Source: Idiomarina sp. X4
Lineage (GTDB): Bacteria > Pseudomonadota > Gammaproteobacteria > Enterobacterales > Alteromonadaceae
NCBI RefSeq assembly: GCF_002808045.1
Contig: NZ_CP025000.1
Location: forward strand, 1,674,001-1,738,000
DNA: 64,000 nt
Direction: 5' to 3'
Shown here: positions 1 to 9,489 of the stretch, in pieces
Numbering within the stretch: position 1 is the stretch's first letter
How the letters are laid out: every line of letters begins with the position of its first letter
Program-made: the position numbers and the translations under genes
Notes under the pieces: generated by a model
Seen by the model: only the letters and a program-made list of their open reading frames with translations
Databases searched by the model: none
What the model was told of the DNA's origin: nothing

Positions 1-540
1 ATCGATACGGCGGTTGAAATGGCGGACGCCGCGCGTAAAGGTGGATTTTTGGCGTTGGAAGAGGCGGAAATTCCCAACAAGTTTTTTCGTAAAGGTGTCG
101 ACATGCTGGTCGATGGTCACGACGCAGAAGTCGTAAGAACAACGCTGTCGAAAGACATAAAAATGAGTTTTGCGCGCCATGAAGAAGGCGCTCGTGTTTT
201 CAAAATTCTGAGCGATGTCGCACCGGCCATGGGTATGATAGGTACGCTTATTGGCTTGGTGGCTATGCTGTCTAATATGGATGACCCTAAAGCCATTGGC
301 CCGGCCATGGCGGTTGCCTTGTTGACGACACTTTACGGTGCGTTTTTGGCTAACGTTATCGCCATTCCAATCGCTAACAAACTGATGTTGCGTGCCGAGC
401 AGGAAAAACTGAATCAGCAGTTGGTTCTTGATGCCATACTCGGTATACAAGACGGGCAAAACCCACGTGTCATTGAAGGTATTTTGCGTAACTACCTGGC
501 TGAATCAAAGCGCGTTGGTGACGGTGACGAGGAAGAGTAA
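1..540 (+). CDS. pomA: Flagellar motor stator PomA, 3' part (5' end outside window)
   Basis: This is the C-terminal 179 codons of a MotA/PomA-type stator subunit, which with PomB forms the ion channel that powers flagellar rotation. The frame is open from base 1, so the internal ATG at 19 is not the start and the N-terminal membrane helices lie outside the window. The visible part has the cytoplasmic loop and the MotA/TolQ signature, with APAMGMIGTLIGLVAML and a GPAMAVALLTTLYGAFLAN helix. It ends two bases before pomB, so the two are co-transcribed. The sodium type is inferred from the PomB partner, not proved. Confidence 0.9.
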   Translation: MDTAVEMADAARKGGFLALEEAEIPNKFFRKGVDMLVDGHDAEVVRTTLSKDIKMSFARHEEGARVFKILSDVAPAMGMIGTLIGLVAMLSNMDDPKAIGPAMAVALLTTLYGAFLANVIAIPIANKLMLRAEQEKLNQQLVLDAILGIQDGQNPRVIEGILRNYLAESKRVGDGDEEE

Positions 541-542
541 GA

Positions 543-1481
543 ATGGCCTCTGAGACAGTAAGAGACGAAGAAGAAGAGTGCGACTGCCCGCCCATCGGCT
601 TGCCGATGTGGATGGCAACATTCGCCGACTTGATGACGCTGTTGATGTGTTTCTTCGTTTTGCTGTTGGCGTTCTCCGAAATGGACGTGCTGAAGTTTAA
701 ACAGATAGCCGGTTCGATGAAGTACGCCCTGGGCGTGCAAAATAAAATTGAAGTGAAAGACATACCCAAAGGAACCAGTGTTATCGCTCAGGAATTTCGG
801 CCTGGTCGGCCTGAGCCAACCCCAATAGAAACCATTCAGCAGCAAACCGTTGAAATGACTCAACAAATGCTCGAGTTTCAGGAAGGACAGTCCGACTTTG
901 CCGGCGGTCAGCAAACCGAGCGTGGCGGTCAGGAAGCCGATAGTAAAGAAGACGAAAAACAGGCTGAGTCTGAAAATACTGAAGCCATGACTCAGGTTTC
1001 ACAAGAGCTCATGCGCCGTATTGAACAACAGCTCGAGAACGAAATAAAAGCCGGTACTATTGAGCTGGAACAGCACGGTCAGCAAATTATTATTCGCATT
1101 CGTGAACAAGGCTCATTCCCGGAAGGCTCGGCTTTCTTACAGCCGCAATTCCGCCCAATTATTCAGCAAGTCGCGACAGCACTTAAAGAGATTCCGGGCG
1201 AAATTACGATTTCCGGACACAGTGACAATGAGCAAGTTGTGTCAGAGATTTACTCTTCACGCTGGGATCTCTCCAGCAAACGAGCGGTGGCTGTCGCTGA
1301 GGAAATGCTAAAAGTCGATGACTTCAGTGAAGACCGCATGGTGGTTATGGGGTATTCAGACACCAAACCGTTGGTTCCAAATAACTCTGAAGAGAATCGT
1401 CGCCGTAACCGTCGGGTTGAAATATCGGTGATGCAGGGTAAAGCGGCCGAGTCTGAGCAACAGCTTGACGTCATAGACTAA
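543..1481 (+). CDS. pomB: Flagellar motor stator PomB (MotB family)
   Basis: The 312-residue partner of PomA anchors the stator to peptidoglycan and supplies the ion-binding aspartate. A single N-terminal membrane helix (about residues 22-46) contains the motif MATFADLMTLL, with the key aspartate near residue 29. A Gln/Glu-rich linker of about 100 residues follows, then an OmpA-like peptidoglycan-binding domain (about 180-300) with ISGHSDN and SKRAVAVAEEML. GAGGAAGAG just before the ATG is the ribosome binding site and lies in the pomA 3' end. The gene follows pomA after 2 bp. An unusually acidic N-terminus (DEEEECDC) precedes the helix. Confidence 0.93.
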   Translation: MASETVRDEEEECDCPPIGLPMWMATFADLMTLLMCFFVLLLAFSEMDVLKFKQIAGSMKYALGVQNKIEVKDIPKGTSVIAQEFRPGRPEPTPIETIQQQTVEMTQQMLEFQEGQSDFAGGQQTERGGQEADSKEDEKQAESENTEAMTQVSQELMRRIEQQLENEIKAGTIELEQHGQQIIIRIREQGSFPEGSAFLQPQFRPIIQQVATALKEIPGEITISGHSDNEQVVSEIYSSRWDLSSKRAVAVAEEMLKVDDFSEDRMVVMGYSDTKPLVPNNSEENRRRNRRVEISVMQGKAAESEQQLDVID

Positions 1482-1501
1482 GCGCTGGTTTCTGGCGCTT
1501 A
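1479..1501 (+). terminator. Hairpin after pomB (weak terminator candidate)
   Basis: TAAGCGC and GCGCTTA form a perfect 7-bp stem around a 9-nt loop, and the left arm includes the pomB stop codon. No T-run follows, so intrinsic termination is uncertain. Confidence 0.4.
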
Positions 1502-1548
1502 GGACACGTATAATTGCCGACTTTCTCACAAAGCCAAATGATATTGCT

Positions 1549-3003
1549 ATGAAGTTTGTTGTCCGCCTGCACGCCGAAATCACCATTAAAAGCGCATCGG
1601 TCCGAAAACGCCACGGTAAGGTGTTAACCAATAATTTGCGCAAAATTTTGGCACCGATACATTCATCCATTTATGTTAAGTGGCTGTGGGACCGTATTGA
1701 GGTGGCAGCGGAGACCGATAGCAACGACGCGCGCGACGCGATACGCGAGGCACTGAGACATACTCCGGGAATTTCCTGGTTTGCGGAAGTTATTGAGCAG
1801 CCATTAACGACCTTTGACGATATTGCTGAACTCGTCGGTGAGCACTGGAATCGTCGCCTGCAAGGCAAGAGTTTTGCGGTGCGAGTCAAACGTCAGGGCA
1901 AACACGAATTTAATTCTCAGCAACTTGAACGCTACATCGGTGGCTATCTTTTAAAGCATTCAGAAAACGCTCGTGTGCAATTAACCCGGCCGGATGAAGA
2001 AGTACAACTGCAGATTACCAATCAAGTGGTGCATCTTATTGGTGAACGCATTGATGGTATTGGCGGTTTTCCCATTCCGACTCAGGAGACGGTGTTGTCA
2101 CTGCTCAGTGGTGGGTTTGACTCCGGCGTTGCCAGCTATGAGTTTATTCGTCGTGGGGCCCGTACTCATTTCTGCTTTTTCAACTTAGGTGGCGACGCTC
2201 ACGAAGTGGCGGTGCGTCAAATTGCTTATTTCCTTTGGAAAAAATACAGCTCATCACATCCTATTAAGTTTATCAGTGTCGACTTTGCGCCCATCGTTGA
2301 TGACATTCTGACGAATGTTGATAATGGCCAAATGGGGGTTGTGCTTAAGCGTCAAATGCTTCGGGCGGCATCAAAAGTTGCTCATTATGTTAAAGCACAG
2401 GCGCTGGTCACTGGTGAAGCAATGGGTCAAGTCTCCAGCCAAACACTGTCTAATCTGCGAGTGATTGATCAGGCGACACCGGCCTTAGTATTGCGTCCGC
2501 TTATCACCAAAGACAAACAAGAAATTGTCGACGAGGCGAAGAAAATAGGCACTGAACCGTTAGCGAAATCGATTCCTGAGTACTGTGGAGTCATTTCTAA
2601 TAAACCGACAGTGAAAGCCTTGCCTGACGTTATCGAGGCGGAAGAAGCAAAACTGAACCCGGAGCTTTTAGATCAGGTTGTGCGCGCATCCAATGTATTG
2701 AGTATGCAGGACATTGCAGAACAAACTGAAAATGAATTGCAAATGCCGGATACAACAGCGGAACTCAGCAAGCAGAGTGTCATCATAGATATTCGTAACG
2801 ATGATGAAATTGAAGCGGCACCTTTGAGTGTCAGTGCGGATATCATCGAAATTCCATTTTTCAAATTGGCGTCTAAGTTTCCTGAATTAGACCAGAGTCG
2901 CGATTATTTGCTCTATTGTGACCAGGGAATTATGAGTCGTATGCAGGCGTTGCTATTGCACGAAAATGGCTTTAACAACGTATCTGTTTATAAGCCTGAT
3001 TAA
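1549..3003 (+). CDS. thiI: tRNA 4-thiouridine synthase / thiazole sulfurtransferase ThiI
   Basis: ThiI makes 4-thiouridine at position 8 of tRNA and moves sulfur for thiamine thiazole synthesis. The 484 residues have the long proteobacterial layout: an N-terminal ferredoxin-like and THUMP part (about 1-165), a PP-loop ATP-binding motif SGGFDS at about 187-192, an adenylation domain with PEYCGVISNKPTVKA, and a C-terminal rhodanese domain. The rhodanese cysteine that carries the persulfide is present (YCDQGIMSRM, about Cys457), so the sulfur-relay version is complete. The gene stands alone downstream of pomB, and a VanZ-like gene follows after 12 bp. Confidence 0.96.
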   Translation: MKFVVRLHAEITIKSASVRKRHGKVLTNNLRKILAPIHSSIYVKWLWDRIEVAAETDSNDARDAIREALRHTPGISWFAEVIEQPLTTFDDIAELVGEHWNRRLQGKSFAVRVKRQGKHEFNSQQLERYIGGYLLKHSENARVQLTRPDEEVQLQITNQVVHLIGERIDGIGGFPIPTQETVLSLLSGGFDSGVASYEFIRRGARTHFCFFNLGGDAHEVAVRQIAYFLWKKYSSSHPIKFISVDFAPIVDDILTNVDNGQMGVVLKRQMLRAASKVAHYVKAQALVTGEAMGQVSSQTLSNLRVIDQATPALVLRPLITKDKQEIVDEAKKIGTEPLAKSIPEYCGVISNKPTVKALPDVIEAEEAKLNPELLDQVVRASNVLSMQDIAEQTENELQMPDTTAELSKQSVIIDIRNDDEIEAAPLSVSADIIEIPFFKLASKFPELDQSRDYLLYCDQGIMSRMQALLLHENGFNNVSVYKPD

Positions 3004-3015
3004 AGAGACGTATTT

Positions 3016-3348
3016 ATGCTGGCACGATTGCTGTTTTTTCTTCTGTTGAGTATCGCGACGGTTCTGTTTTTGTGGCAATTCCCAAACACCGGCGCGCAGA
3101 GTATTCCTTACCTGGATAAGCTCGTGCATTTTGGAATATTCTTCGTGTTGGCGATGACTTTTCACCGAGCCTTCTCATTGTCAGCGAAGTTGTCTTTATT
3201 GTTTTTGGCCTGCTATGGCTTGGCCATTGAGATTGCACAAAGTTATGCACCTGGACGCGGTGCCGATGTCTATGACTGGATAGCTGACGCCTGTGGCGTT
3301 ATTGCTTACTTTGCTCTCCATCATATACGAAAAAAGTCGCGCTCTTAA
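3016..3348 (+). CDS. VanZ-like family membrane protein
   Basis: A 110-residue protein with three or four hydrophobic segments (about 3-20, 32-47, 55-76 and 88-102) and the VanZ-family pattern in YLDKLVHFGIFFVLAMTF followed by IEIAQSYAPGRGADVYDWIADACG. The namesake confers low-level teicoplanin resistance in enterococci; the role of the short proteobacterial versions is unknown. It starts 12 bp after thiI and is probably read through from it. Its stop codon overlaps that of the convergent helicase gene, inside the loop of a shared terminator hairpin. Confidence 0.8.
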   Translation: MLARLLFFLLLSIATVLFLWQFPNTGAQSIPYLDKLVHFGIFFVLAMTFHRAFSLSAKLSLLFLACYGLAIEIAQSYAPGRGADVYDWIADACGVIAYFALHHIRKKSRS

Positions 3349-3359
3349 CGCGACTTTTT
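3331..3359. terminator. Bidirectional terminator shared by VanZ-like gene and srmB
   Basis: An 11-bp perfect stem (AAAAAGTCGCG at 3331-3341 and CGCGACTTTTT at 3349-3359) encloses a 7-nt loop. T-rich DNA lies on both sides in the proper sense for each strand. The TTAA in the loop carries the TAA stops of both converging genes. Confidence 0.88.
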
Positions 3360-4598
3360 CGGTTTTTTTGGCTTAGCCGATTTTTTCCCTTTTGTCTCTT
3401 TCTTTGCCTTCTTCTTCGGCTTAGATTTCTTCGTCGACGGGAATTTGTACTGAGGGCGCAGCCCTTCAATAACACGTCTATCGAGTTGAGCATCTAAGTA
3501 ACGCTCAATCCGGCCTAGCAACAATGCATCATGCGCTTCGACTAATGAAATAGCCGTACCCTTTTGCCCACCGCGAGCCGTTCGGCCAATACGGTGCACA
3601 TACACATCGGCCTGTTTGGGTAAGTCGTAATTAACAACTAACGAGATATCATCAATATCTAACCCACGCGCGGCCACGTCAGTAGCAACCAGCGTAATGT
3701 CCTGATTCTCTTTCAGTGTATCAATAATTTGCTGGCGCTCATTCTGAGGCATGTCGCCTCTTAGCGTGACAATCTTGCGCGTATCAGTAAATTCACTGCG
3801 CAAGAAGTTAGCGACTATTTCCACCCGCTCACGAGTGCGAACAAAGACAAACTGACGACCTTTAAAGTCCTTTAGGGATGAGATTAAAAGTTTACGCTTG
3901 TGCTCATCGGTGTCAGCCAAATGAATCCACTGAACAATTTTACCGCGTTCGCGCTTGGGTGGTTGCACGTCGATGTATTCGGGCTCATTTAAAAGCTCTT
4001 TGGAGAATTTAATAACCCCAGAGCTGCCCAGTGTTGCAGAGAACAACAGTGACTGCTGTCTGTGTCGGGCCTGCAACGCCATTTCTTTTACTGAAGCGGC
4101 AAAGCCCATATCCAACATTCTGTCAGCTTCATCAATGACCAGCCACTCAACACTTTCTAAGTTGTACTGTTCGGCCTCCAGTAAATCCATCAAGCGGCCA
4201 GGCGTTGCGACCAACAGATCGTGACTTTTTTCTAGTTGAGACAACTGGCTTCCATAGTTAATGCCGCCGGTGACCACCACCGACGACAAACCGGTAGCCT
4301 CAGAGAACAGCGACGCTTGTTGGTGAATCTGTTCAGCCAACTCACGCGTCGGCGCCAACACCAAAATCCGGGCCGGGCCTGGTTGTTTGCGAGGGAAGTC
4401 CAATAAGTGCTGCAGCGCCGGCAATAAAAACGCTAAGGTTTTACCGGTGCCTGTTGGCGCACTCACTAACAAGTCTCGGCCGTCGAGCGCTTGTGGAATA
4501 CTTAACTGTTGAACTTTCGCCGGTTTGTTTAAATCGGCTGCTTTGAGAACGCCAATTAAGCGATCATCCAGTTCTAACTCTTCCCAGTCTGGGACCAT
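3345..4598 (-). CDS. srmB: DEAD-box ATP-dependent RNA helicase, SrmB-like
   Basis: A 417-residue DEAD-box helicase of the kind that remodels rRNA during large-subunit assembly. The motifs appear in order: Q-motif (KVQQLSIPQAL), motif I APTGTGKT, PTRELAEQ, TPGRLMDL, DEAD as VIDEADRMLD, SAT as LLFSATL, then in the second RecA domain VATDVAARGLDID and HRIGRTARGG. The C-terminus is a lysine-rich tail (about 385-417) likely to bind RNA. SrmB is the closest match by start and domain spacing; RhlE is the alternative. AGAGG precedes the ATG. It is the last gene of the sulP-usp-srmB minus-strand run, 22 bp after the stress protein gene. Confidence 0.85.
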   Translation of the reverse strand: MVPDWEELELDDRLIGVLKAADLNKPAKVQQLSIPQALDGRDLLVSAPTGTGKTLAFLLPALQHLLDFPRKQPGPARILVLAPTRELAEQIHQQASLFSEATGLSSVVVTGGINYGSQLSQLEKSHDLLVATPGRLMDLLEAEQYNLESVEWLVIDEADRMLDMGFAASVKEMALQARHRQQSLLFSATLGSSGVIKFSKELLNEPEYIDVQPPKRERGKIVQWIHLADTDEHKRKLLISSLKDFKGRQFVFVRTRERVEIVANFLRSEFTDTRKIVTLRGDMPQNERQQIIDTLKENQDITLVATDVAARGLDIDDISLVVNYDLPKQADVYVHRIGRTARGGQKGTAISLVEAHDALLLGRIERYLDAQLDRRVIEGLRPQYKFPSTKKSKPKKKAKKETKGKKSAKPKKPKKSR

Positions 4599-4620
4599 TG
4601 TTTTTCCTCTTTAAAACAAA

Positions 4621-5472
4621 TTAACGCAACAGCAGCAGAGCTGAGTTGGTTGTTTGTAAAATGCTAGTGGTCGTGCTGCCCACCAAGAACTGGCGAATGC
4701 GCGAATGACCATAGGCCCCCATCACCAGCACATCAATATTGTGTTCATTCTGGTAGGCGTGCAGAGTTGATTCAATCTCTCCTGAGCGCACTTCAAAGCG
4801 CACGTCGTGACCCAGTTCCCGTAAATGGTTAGCCGCTGACTCTATTGCCGCATGGTTGTCGTTAGTGTCGGCGCCAACCATGACCAAGTGTAAAGGCAGA
4901 CCTTTAAAAATCGGGCTTTCAGCAAGTAAGCGTATGCCTTTGCGTGACGAATCGCTGCCATCGTATGCCAACATAACACTTTTCGGTTCGGTGAATTCTT
5001 CAGGTGCCACCAAAATAGGGCGACGCATGGTTCTTACCACGGTTTCCAACTGGCTGCCTATGCGATTAGTGCGGGTCGTGTCTTCACCATGTAAGCCCAT
5101 GACCAGCAAGCGCATAGAGTCTTCAATTTCGTGCAACGATTCGGCTAAGTCACCATGACGCTGTCGCAGGTGTACTTGCTCCACACCGTCTTCCTGAGCG
5201 CGTATTTTGGCGCTTTCCAGCATGTGGTGTCCTTGCTCAAGCGCTAATTTACTGCGCTGTTGGTCGAGTTCAGCCAGCTGTTCCAGTAAGGCTTCGCGAC
5301 TGCCCAAGCCAATATTGCCCGTCATATCCGTTTCGGTCGGGTAGCGCGCTTCATCCAATACGTGGAACAGCGTTAATGGGGTATCTAAACGCAGTGCCGC
5401 CCAGCTGGCGTAGTCACAAACTGACTGTGTCGAGGCAGAACCGTCAATACAAGCAACAACATGTTTCATCAT
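4621..5472 (-). CDS. Tandem universal stress protein (two Usp domains)
   Basis: A 283-residue cytoplasmic protein made of two Usp domains (about 1-145 and 150-283). The first begins MKHVVACIDGSAST and the second SVMLAYDGSDSSRKG. The second ends with the nucleotide-binding G-x2-G-x9-G(S/T) pattern (VMGAYGHSRIRQFLVGSTT), so ATP binding is likely at least there. UspE-type proteins share this layout. It lies 11 bp after sulP, and SulP-Usp pairs are common in marine bacteria, so a link to anion or bicarbonate transport is plausible but inferred. AAGGA precedes the ATGATG start. Confidence 0.87.
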   Translation of the reverse strand: MMKHVVACIDGSASTQSVCDYASWAALRLDTPLTLFHVLDEARYPTETDMTGNIGLGSREALLEQLAELDQQRSKLALEQGHHMLESAKIRAQEDGVEQVHLRQRHGDLAESLHEIEDSMRLLVMGLHGEDTTRTNRIGSQLETVVRTMRRPILVAPEEFTEPKSVMLAYDGSDSSRKGIRLLAESPIFKGLPLHLVMVGADTNDNHAAIESAANHLRELGHDVRFEVRSGEIESTLHAYQNEHNIDVLVMGAYGHSRIRQFLVGSTTTSILQTTNSALLLLR

Positions 5473-5483
5473 CGAATTCCTTT

Positions 5484-6974
5484 TTAGTGACCGCCCATTA
5501 ATTTATCAACCGCTTCGGGTTTGTCGTGAACACCAAACCGATCGACAATCGTAGCGCTGGCTTCGTTAAGTCCAACCACTTCAACATCCGCACCTTCACG
5601 GCGAAACTTCACTACTGCACGGTCAAGTGCTTCAACGGCGGTAATATCCCAGAAATGGGCATTGCTCACGTCAATAACAACCCGTTCAACACCTTCTTTA
5701 AAGTCAAATGCGGCGAGAAACTTCTCAGACGAGCTAAAGAACACCTGGCCGACAACGCGGTATGTGCGTTTAATGCCATCCGCATCAACATCCGATTTAA
5801 TATACAGATAATGCCCGATTTTGTTGGCAAAGAACATGGCAGCCAACAGCACGCCGACTAGAACGCCTAATGCCAAGTTGTGTGTTGCGACAACAACCGC
5901 AACGGTACTCACCATAACGATATTGGTCGACAGTGGGTGTTTCCTCAAGTCTCGAATAGAGCTCCAGCTAAAGGTACCAATAGAGACCATGATCATCACT
6001 GCAACCAACGCTGCCATGGGTATTTGTACCAAAATATTATCCAGCACTAAGACCATAATCAGCAGAAAAATACCCGCAACCAAGGTGGATAGGCGCGTAC
6101 GACCACCCGATTTCACATTAATAATCGACTGGCCAATCATGGCACAACCTGCCATGCCGCCGAGTAAACCCGAGCCGATATTGGCAATGCCCTGACCTTT
6201 ACATTCGCGGTTTTTATCGCTGGAGGTATCGGTTAAGTCATCAACAATGGTTGCCGTCATCAGTGACTCAAGAATACCGACAACCGCCAATGCCGCAGAA
6301 TAAGGGAAAATAATGGCTAAGGTTTCGAAGTTTAACGGAACGTCAGGCCATAAGAATATCGGCAGAGCGTCCGGCAATTCGCCCATATCACCAACGGTGC
6401 GAATGTCTAAGCCTAAGAACACGGCAACAATGGTTAAAGAAACAATACAAACCAATGGAGACGGTAAAATTTTTCCGATAACCGGAATGTAAGGGAATCC
6501 GTAAATAATTGCCAAGCCAGCCGCCGTCATCGCATACACATGCCAGGTGACATTGGTCAGCTCAGGTAACTGAGCCATAAATATCAAAATAGCCAAAGCA
6601 TTCACAAAGCCTGTCACCACCGAGCGTGAGACAAAGCGCATGAGGTCCCCTAACTTGAGATAGCCCGCAATTATTTGCAGCACACCGGTCAATAGGGTGG
6701 CAGCTAGCAGGTATTCAAGCCCGTGGTCTTTGACCAGGGTGACCATTAGCAGTGCCATAGCACCGGTTGCGGCAGATATCATGCCCGGGCGCCCACCCGT
6801 AAAAGCGATAACCACAGCAATACAGAAAGAAGCGTATAAGCCTATTTTTGGATCAACGCCGGCAATGATGGAGAATGCGATGGCTTCAGGAATTAGCGCT
6901 AGAGCAACGACAATACCTGAGAGCAAATCACCACGTATATTAGAAAACCAGTTCTGCTGGATAGACTTCAACAT
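5484..6974 (-). CDS. SulP family anion transporter with STAS domain
   Basis: An inner-membrane anion permease of the SLC26/SulP family, which moves sulfate, bicarbonate or dicarboxylates. Ten to twelve hydrophobic segments fill residues 10-390, with the family motif GLYASF and the [20 protein letters not shown] start. A STAS domain (about 410-490) contains [20 protein letters not shown]. The ATG at 6974 is preferred over the GTG at 7004 because the extra residues precede the conserved family start. The substrate cannot be fixed from sequence; BicA-type bicarbonate uptake is a real alternative to sulfate. It heads the sulP-usp-srmB run behind a structured-looking leader. Confidence 0.88.
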   Translation of the reverse strand: MLKSIQQNWFSNIRGDLLSGIVVALALIPEAIAFSIIAGVDPKIGLYASFCIAVVIAFTGGRPGMISAATGAMALLMVTLVKDHGLEYLLAATLLTGVLQIIAGYLKLGDLMRFVSRSVVTGFVNALAILIFMAQLPELTNVTWHVYAMTAAGLAIIYGFPYIPVIGKILPSPLVCIVSLTIVAVFLGLDIRTVGDMGELPDALPIFLWPDVPLNFETLAIIFPYSAALAVVGILESLMTATIVDDLTDTSSDKNRECKGQGIANIGSGLLGGMAGCAMIGQSIINVKSGGRTRLSTLVAGIFLLIMVLVLDNILVQIPMAALVAVMIMVSIGTFSWSSIRDLRKHPLSTNIVMVSTVAVVVATHNLALGVLVGVLLAAMFFANKIGHYLYIKSDVDADGIKRTYRVVGQVFFSSSEKFLAAFDFKEGVERVVIDVSNAHFWDITAVEALDRAVVKFRREGADVEVVGLNEASATIVDRFGVHDKPEAVDKLMGGH

Positions 6975-7004
6975 AGTTAAATGACACCAAATTTTAAATA
7001 ACAC

Positions 7005-7171
7005 ATATAAAAGCGGCCGGAATGGCCAGAAAAGCAGTGAACAGCCTACTGCGCACCTGTGACAAGGAAGTGACGGCTAGGGTGGCGTAATACGCGTCAG
7101 CACGTAGGTGGCTCCTTATGGTTTGAGGCTGGTCAAAAAAAGAGCGCGAATTTTAGCATAAAACGTGCCAA
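7005..7171 (-). promoter_or_regulatory. Possible structured leader upstream of sulP
   Basis: This 167-bp stretch between arsJ and sulP holds several inverted repeats. GCGTA-A-TACGC lies inside a TGAC/GTCA pair (about 7071-7100). A GGCC-5 nt-GGCC stem (7015-7027) is followed on the minus strand by a T-rich stretch, resembling an attenuator just before sulP. An A-run at 7135-7141 (T-run on the minus strand) lies toward arsJ. It matches no riboswitch that I recognise. Confidence 0.35.
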
Positions 7172-8380
7172 CTACAAGTGCTTTCCTCGCGCCGGTAAAA
7201 AGCTAATCGCCATGGTAGATAGTGCCAATAACAGCGTTGATATGATCAGGCAAGCAACCAGCCCCCATTGCTGATACACCCAACCGGATAAAACCGTACC
7301 TAATAGGCGTCCGGCGGCATTGGCCATATAATAAAAACCAACGTCCAGCGACACCCCGTCAGCGCGTGAATAAGCCACAATTAAATAACTGTGCAGCGAC
7401 GAATTGATGGCGAACAAAATACCGAATAGCCCTAAGCCAATAGTAATGCTGTGAGCAATCGGTAAGTATTGCCAAAGTGCCAGGGCAAGCGCTAGCGGGC
7501 TCAGTGTCAGTAGGGCGTTCCATACCACCGCCTGAGCTTTGGGCACGTCCTGGCTACTTTTTGTGAATTTAGGAGCAACGCTTTGCACAAAGCCGTAGCC
7601 AATCACCCATAACGCCAAAAAGCTACCGACCTGCCAGTGACTCCAGTTGAGTTGACTGGCAAGAAATACAGGCAACGCAACCACAAACCAGACATCGCGG
7701 GCGCCAAAAAGTAAAAAACGCGCGCCCGATAGAATATTAATAGGCCGGCTTTTGGACAAAATGTCTTTAAACTTCGGTTTGAACTTGGCTTTGCCAGACT
7801 CTTTTTTCAGGAAGATCAAACTGCCTGTCCAGACAACAGCGAGCATTATTGCCATAGCCAGTACCGCGCCTTGAAAACCAATTAAGGTAAGGAGAAACCC
7901 GCCCAGGAAAAAGCCAACGCCTTTTAAGGTGTTCTTCGATCCCGTCAGTATCGCTACCCACTTGTACAACTGTCCTTGTTTGTCATCTGGCACCAATAGT
8001 TTAATGGTGCTTTTGGCACTCATTTTATTCAGGTCTTTGGCAATACCGGATAGCGCCTGAGCCGCCATCACCCAAATAACAGTGAGCATCGAACTGGGCA
8101 CCAGCAGCATGGCGAGTGCCACAATTTGTATGCCGAGTCCAATGTTCATGGTGCGATTGAGTCCCCATCGAGCCCCCAGCCAGCCCCCAAACAGGTTGGT
8201 GACTATGCCGAAAAACTCATAGAACAGGAACAACATGGCGACTTCCAGCGCACTGTAGCCCAACTGGTGGAAGTGCAGCACCACCAGCATACGCAGCGCG
8301 CCGTCAGTCAGAGTAAAAGCCCAGTAGTTGCCCGTAACAATTAAGTATTGGCGTATTGCCGGCGACAGCTGGCTCAGCAT
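7172..8380 (-). CDS. arsJ: Organoarsenical efflux MFS transporter ArsJ
   Basis: A 402-residue major facilitator protein with about 12 membrane segments. The N-terminus (RQYLIVTGNYWAFTLTDGALRMLVVLHFHQLGY) is the recognisable ArsJ start. ArsJ exports 1-arseno-3-phosphoglycerate, which breaks down outside the cell to arsenate and 3-phosphoglycerate. The partner that makes this ester, GAPDH, is immediately upstream: its TAA and the arsJ ATG overlap as TAATG, so translation is coupled. That pairing is the strongest support for the call. No arsR, arsB or arsC is nearby. Confidence 0.9.
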   Translation of the reverse strand: MLSQLSPAIRQYLIVTGNYWAFTLTDGALRMLVVLHFHQLGYSALEVAMLFLFYEFFGIVTNLFGGWLGARWGLNRTMNIGLGIQIVALAMLLVPSSMLTVIWVMAAQALSGIAKDLNKMSAKSTIKLLVPDDKQGQLYKWVAILTGSKNTLKGVGFFLGGFLLTLIGFQGAVLAMAIMLAVVWTGSLIFLKKESGKAKFKPKFKDILSKSRPINILSGARFLLFGARDVWFVVALPVFLASQLNWSHWQVGSFLALWVIGYGFVQSVAPKFTKSSQDVPKAQAVVWNALLTLSPLALALALWQYLPIAHSITIGLGLFGILFAINSSLHSYLIVAYSRADGVSLDVGFYYMANAAGRLLGTVLSGWVYQQWGLVACLIISTLLLALSTMAISFLPARGKHL

Positions 8381-9375
8381 TAACCGACCTTTTCGACCAG
8401 CTCAACCGCGCGGTTGGCATAACCCCACTCGTTGTCATACCAGGCGTAAATTTTTACATGCGTACCGTTAATGACTTTGGTGGACAGGGCATCGACAATG
8501 CTTGAGCGCGGATCAGTTTTGTAATCTATCGACACTAACGGGCGCTCTTCGTAACCCAGAATGCCTTTAAGCTCACCTTCTGCGGCTTCTTTCATCCAAT
8601 CGTTAACCTCTTCAACAGAAGTGGCTTTTTCCACTTCGAATACACAGTCGGTTAACGATGCATTGGCTAAAGGAACACGTACCGCATGTCCATCAATTTT
8701 GTCTTTCAGCTCTGGAAAAATCTCCACAATAGCAGTAGCCGAACCGGTGGACGTCGGAATTAAACTCATGCCGCAGGCACGGGCCCGACGTAAGTCTTTG
8801 TGCGGCGCGTCCAGAATGGTCTGCGTGTTGGTTAAGTCGTGAATCGTGGTAATGGACGCGTGCTTAATACCAATTTTGTCTTGTAGTACTTTTACCACAG
8901 GCGCCAGACAGTTGGTGGTGCAGGAAGCCGCGGTGACTATTTGATGCTTTTCCGGGTCATAAAGGTGATCATTAACGCCCATGACAATATTCAAAGCGCC
9001 GGGCTCTTTAACCGGAGCGGATACTACAACTCGCTTAACGCCCTGTGACAGGTAATCGTTGAGCACCTTCACGGTTTTCATCTTGCCGGAGGCTTCTAAA
9101 ACCACATCACAACCGCTCCAGTCGTTGTCAGCAATGGTTTTGTGTTGAGTGAAAGCGATACGTTCAGCGTCAATTTGAATGGCATTGTCCACACCTTCGG
9201 CTTCATAACCCCAGCGACCATGTACCGAATCAAAATTCAGCAAGTGCGCAAAAGTAGCCGCATCGGCACCCGGGTCATTGACCTGAACAATCTCCAGCTC
9301 AGGGTTTTCCCATGCTACACGTAAAGCGAGACGACCAATGCGACCCAAACCGTTAATTCCAACTTTAATTGTCAT
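8380..9375 (-). CDS. ArsJ-associated glyceraldehyde-3-phosphate dehydrogenase
   Basis: A 331-residue type I GAPDH with the Rossmann start [13 protein letters not shown], the catalytic cysteine in [11 protein letters not shown] (about Cys152) and the paired histidine in [10 protein letters not shown] (about His179). In the ArsJ pathway the enzyme uses arsenate in place of phosphate to make 1-arseno-3-phosphoglycerate, the ArsJ substrate. It is co-translated with arsJ, which argues for the resistance role over a purely glycolytic one. The sequence itself does not distinguish phosphate from arsenate use. A good AGGAG lies upstream of the ATG. Confidence 0.92.
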   Translation of the reverse strand: MTIKVGINGLGRIGRLALRVAWENPELEIVQVNDPGADAATFAHLLNFDSVHGRWGYEAEGVDNAIQIDAERIAFTQHKTIADNDWSGCDVVLEASGKMKTVKVLNDYLSQGVKRVVVSAPVKEPGALNIVMGVNDHLYDPEKHQIVTAASCTTNCLAPVVKVLQDKIGIKHASITTIHDLTNTQTILDAPHKDLRRARACGMSLIPTSTGSATAIVEIFPELKDKIDGHAVRVPLANASLTDCVFEVEKATSVEEVNDWMKEAAEGELKGILGYEERPLVSIDYKTDPRSSIVDALSTKVINGTHVKIYAWYDNEWGYANRAVELVEKVG

Positions 9376-9489
9376 AAATGACTCCTTTCTAATACTTTAG
9401 GAGAGGAACTACCTCGAGAGCACTGAAGTAGGAGTAGATAGGGTAGGTTGCTCACTTGTAAGCGTTATGAATGTTGAGCCCCTTGTGTA

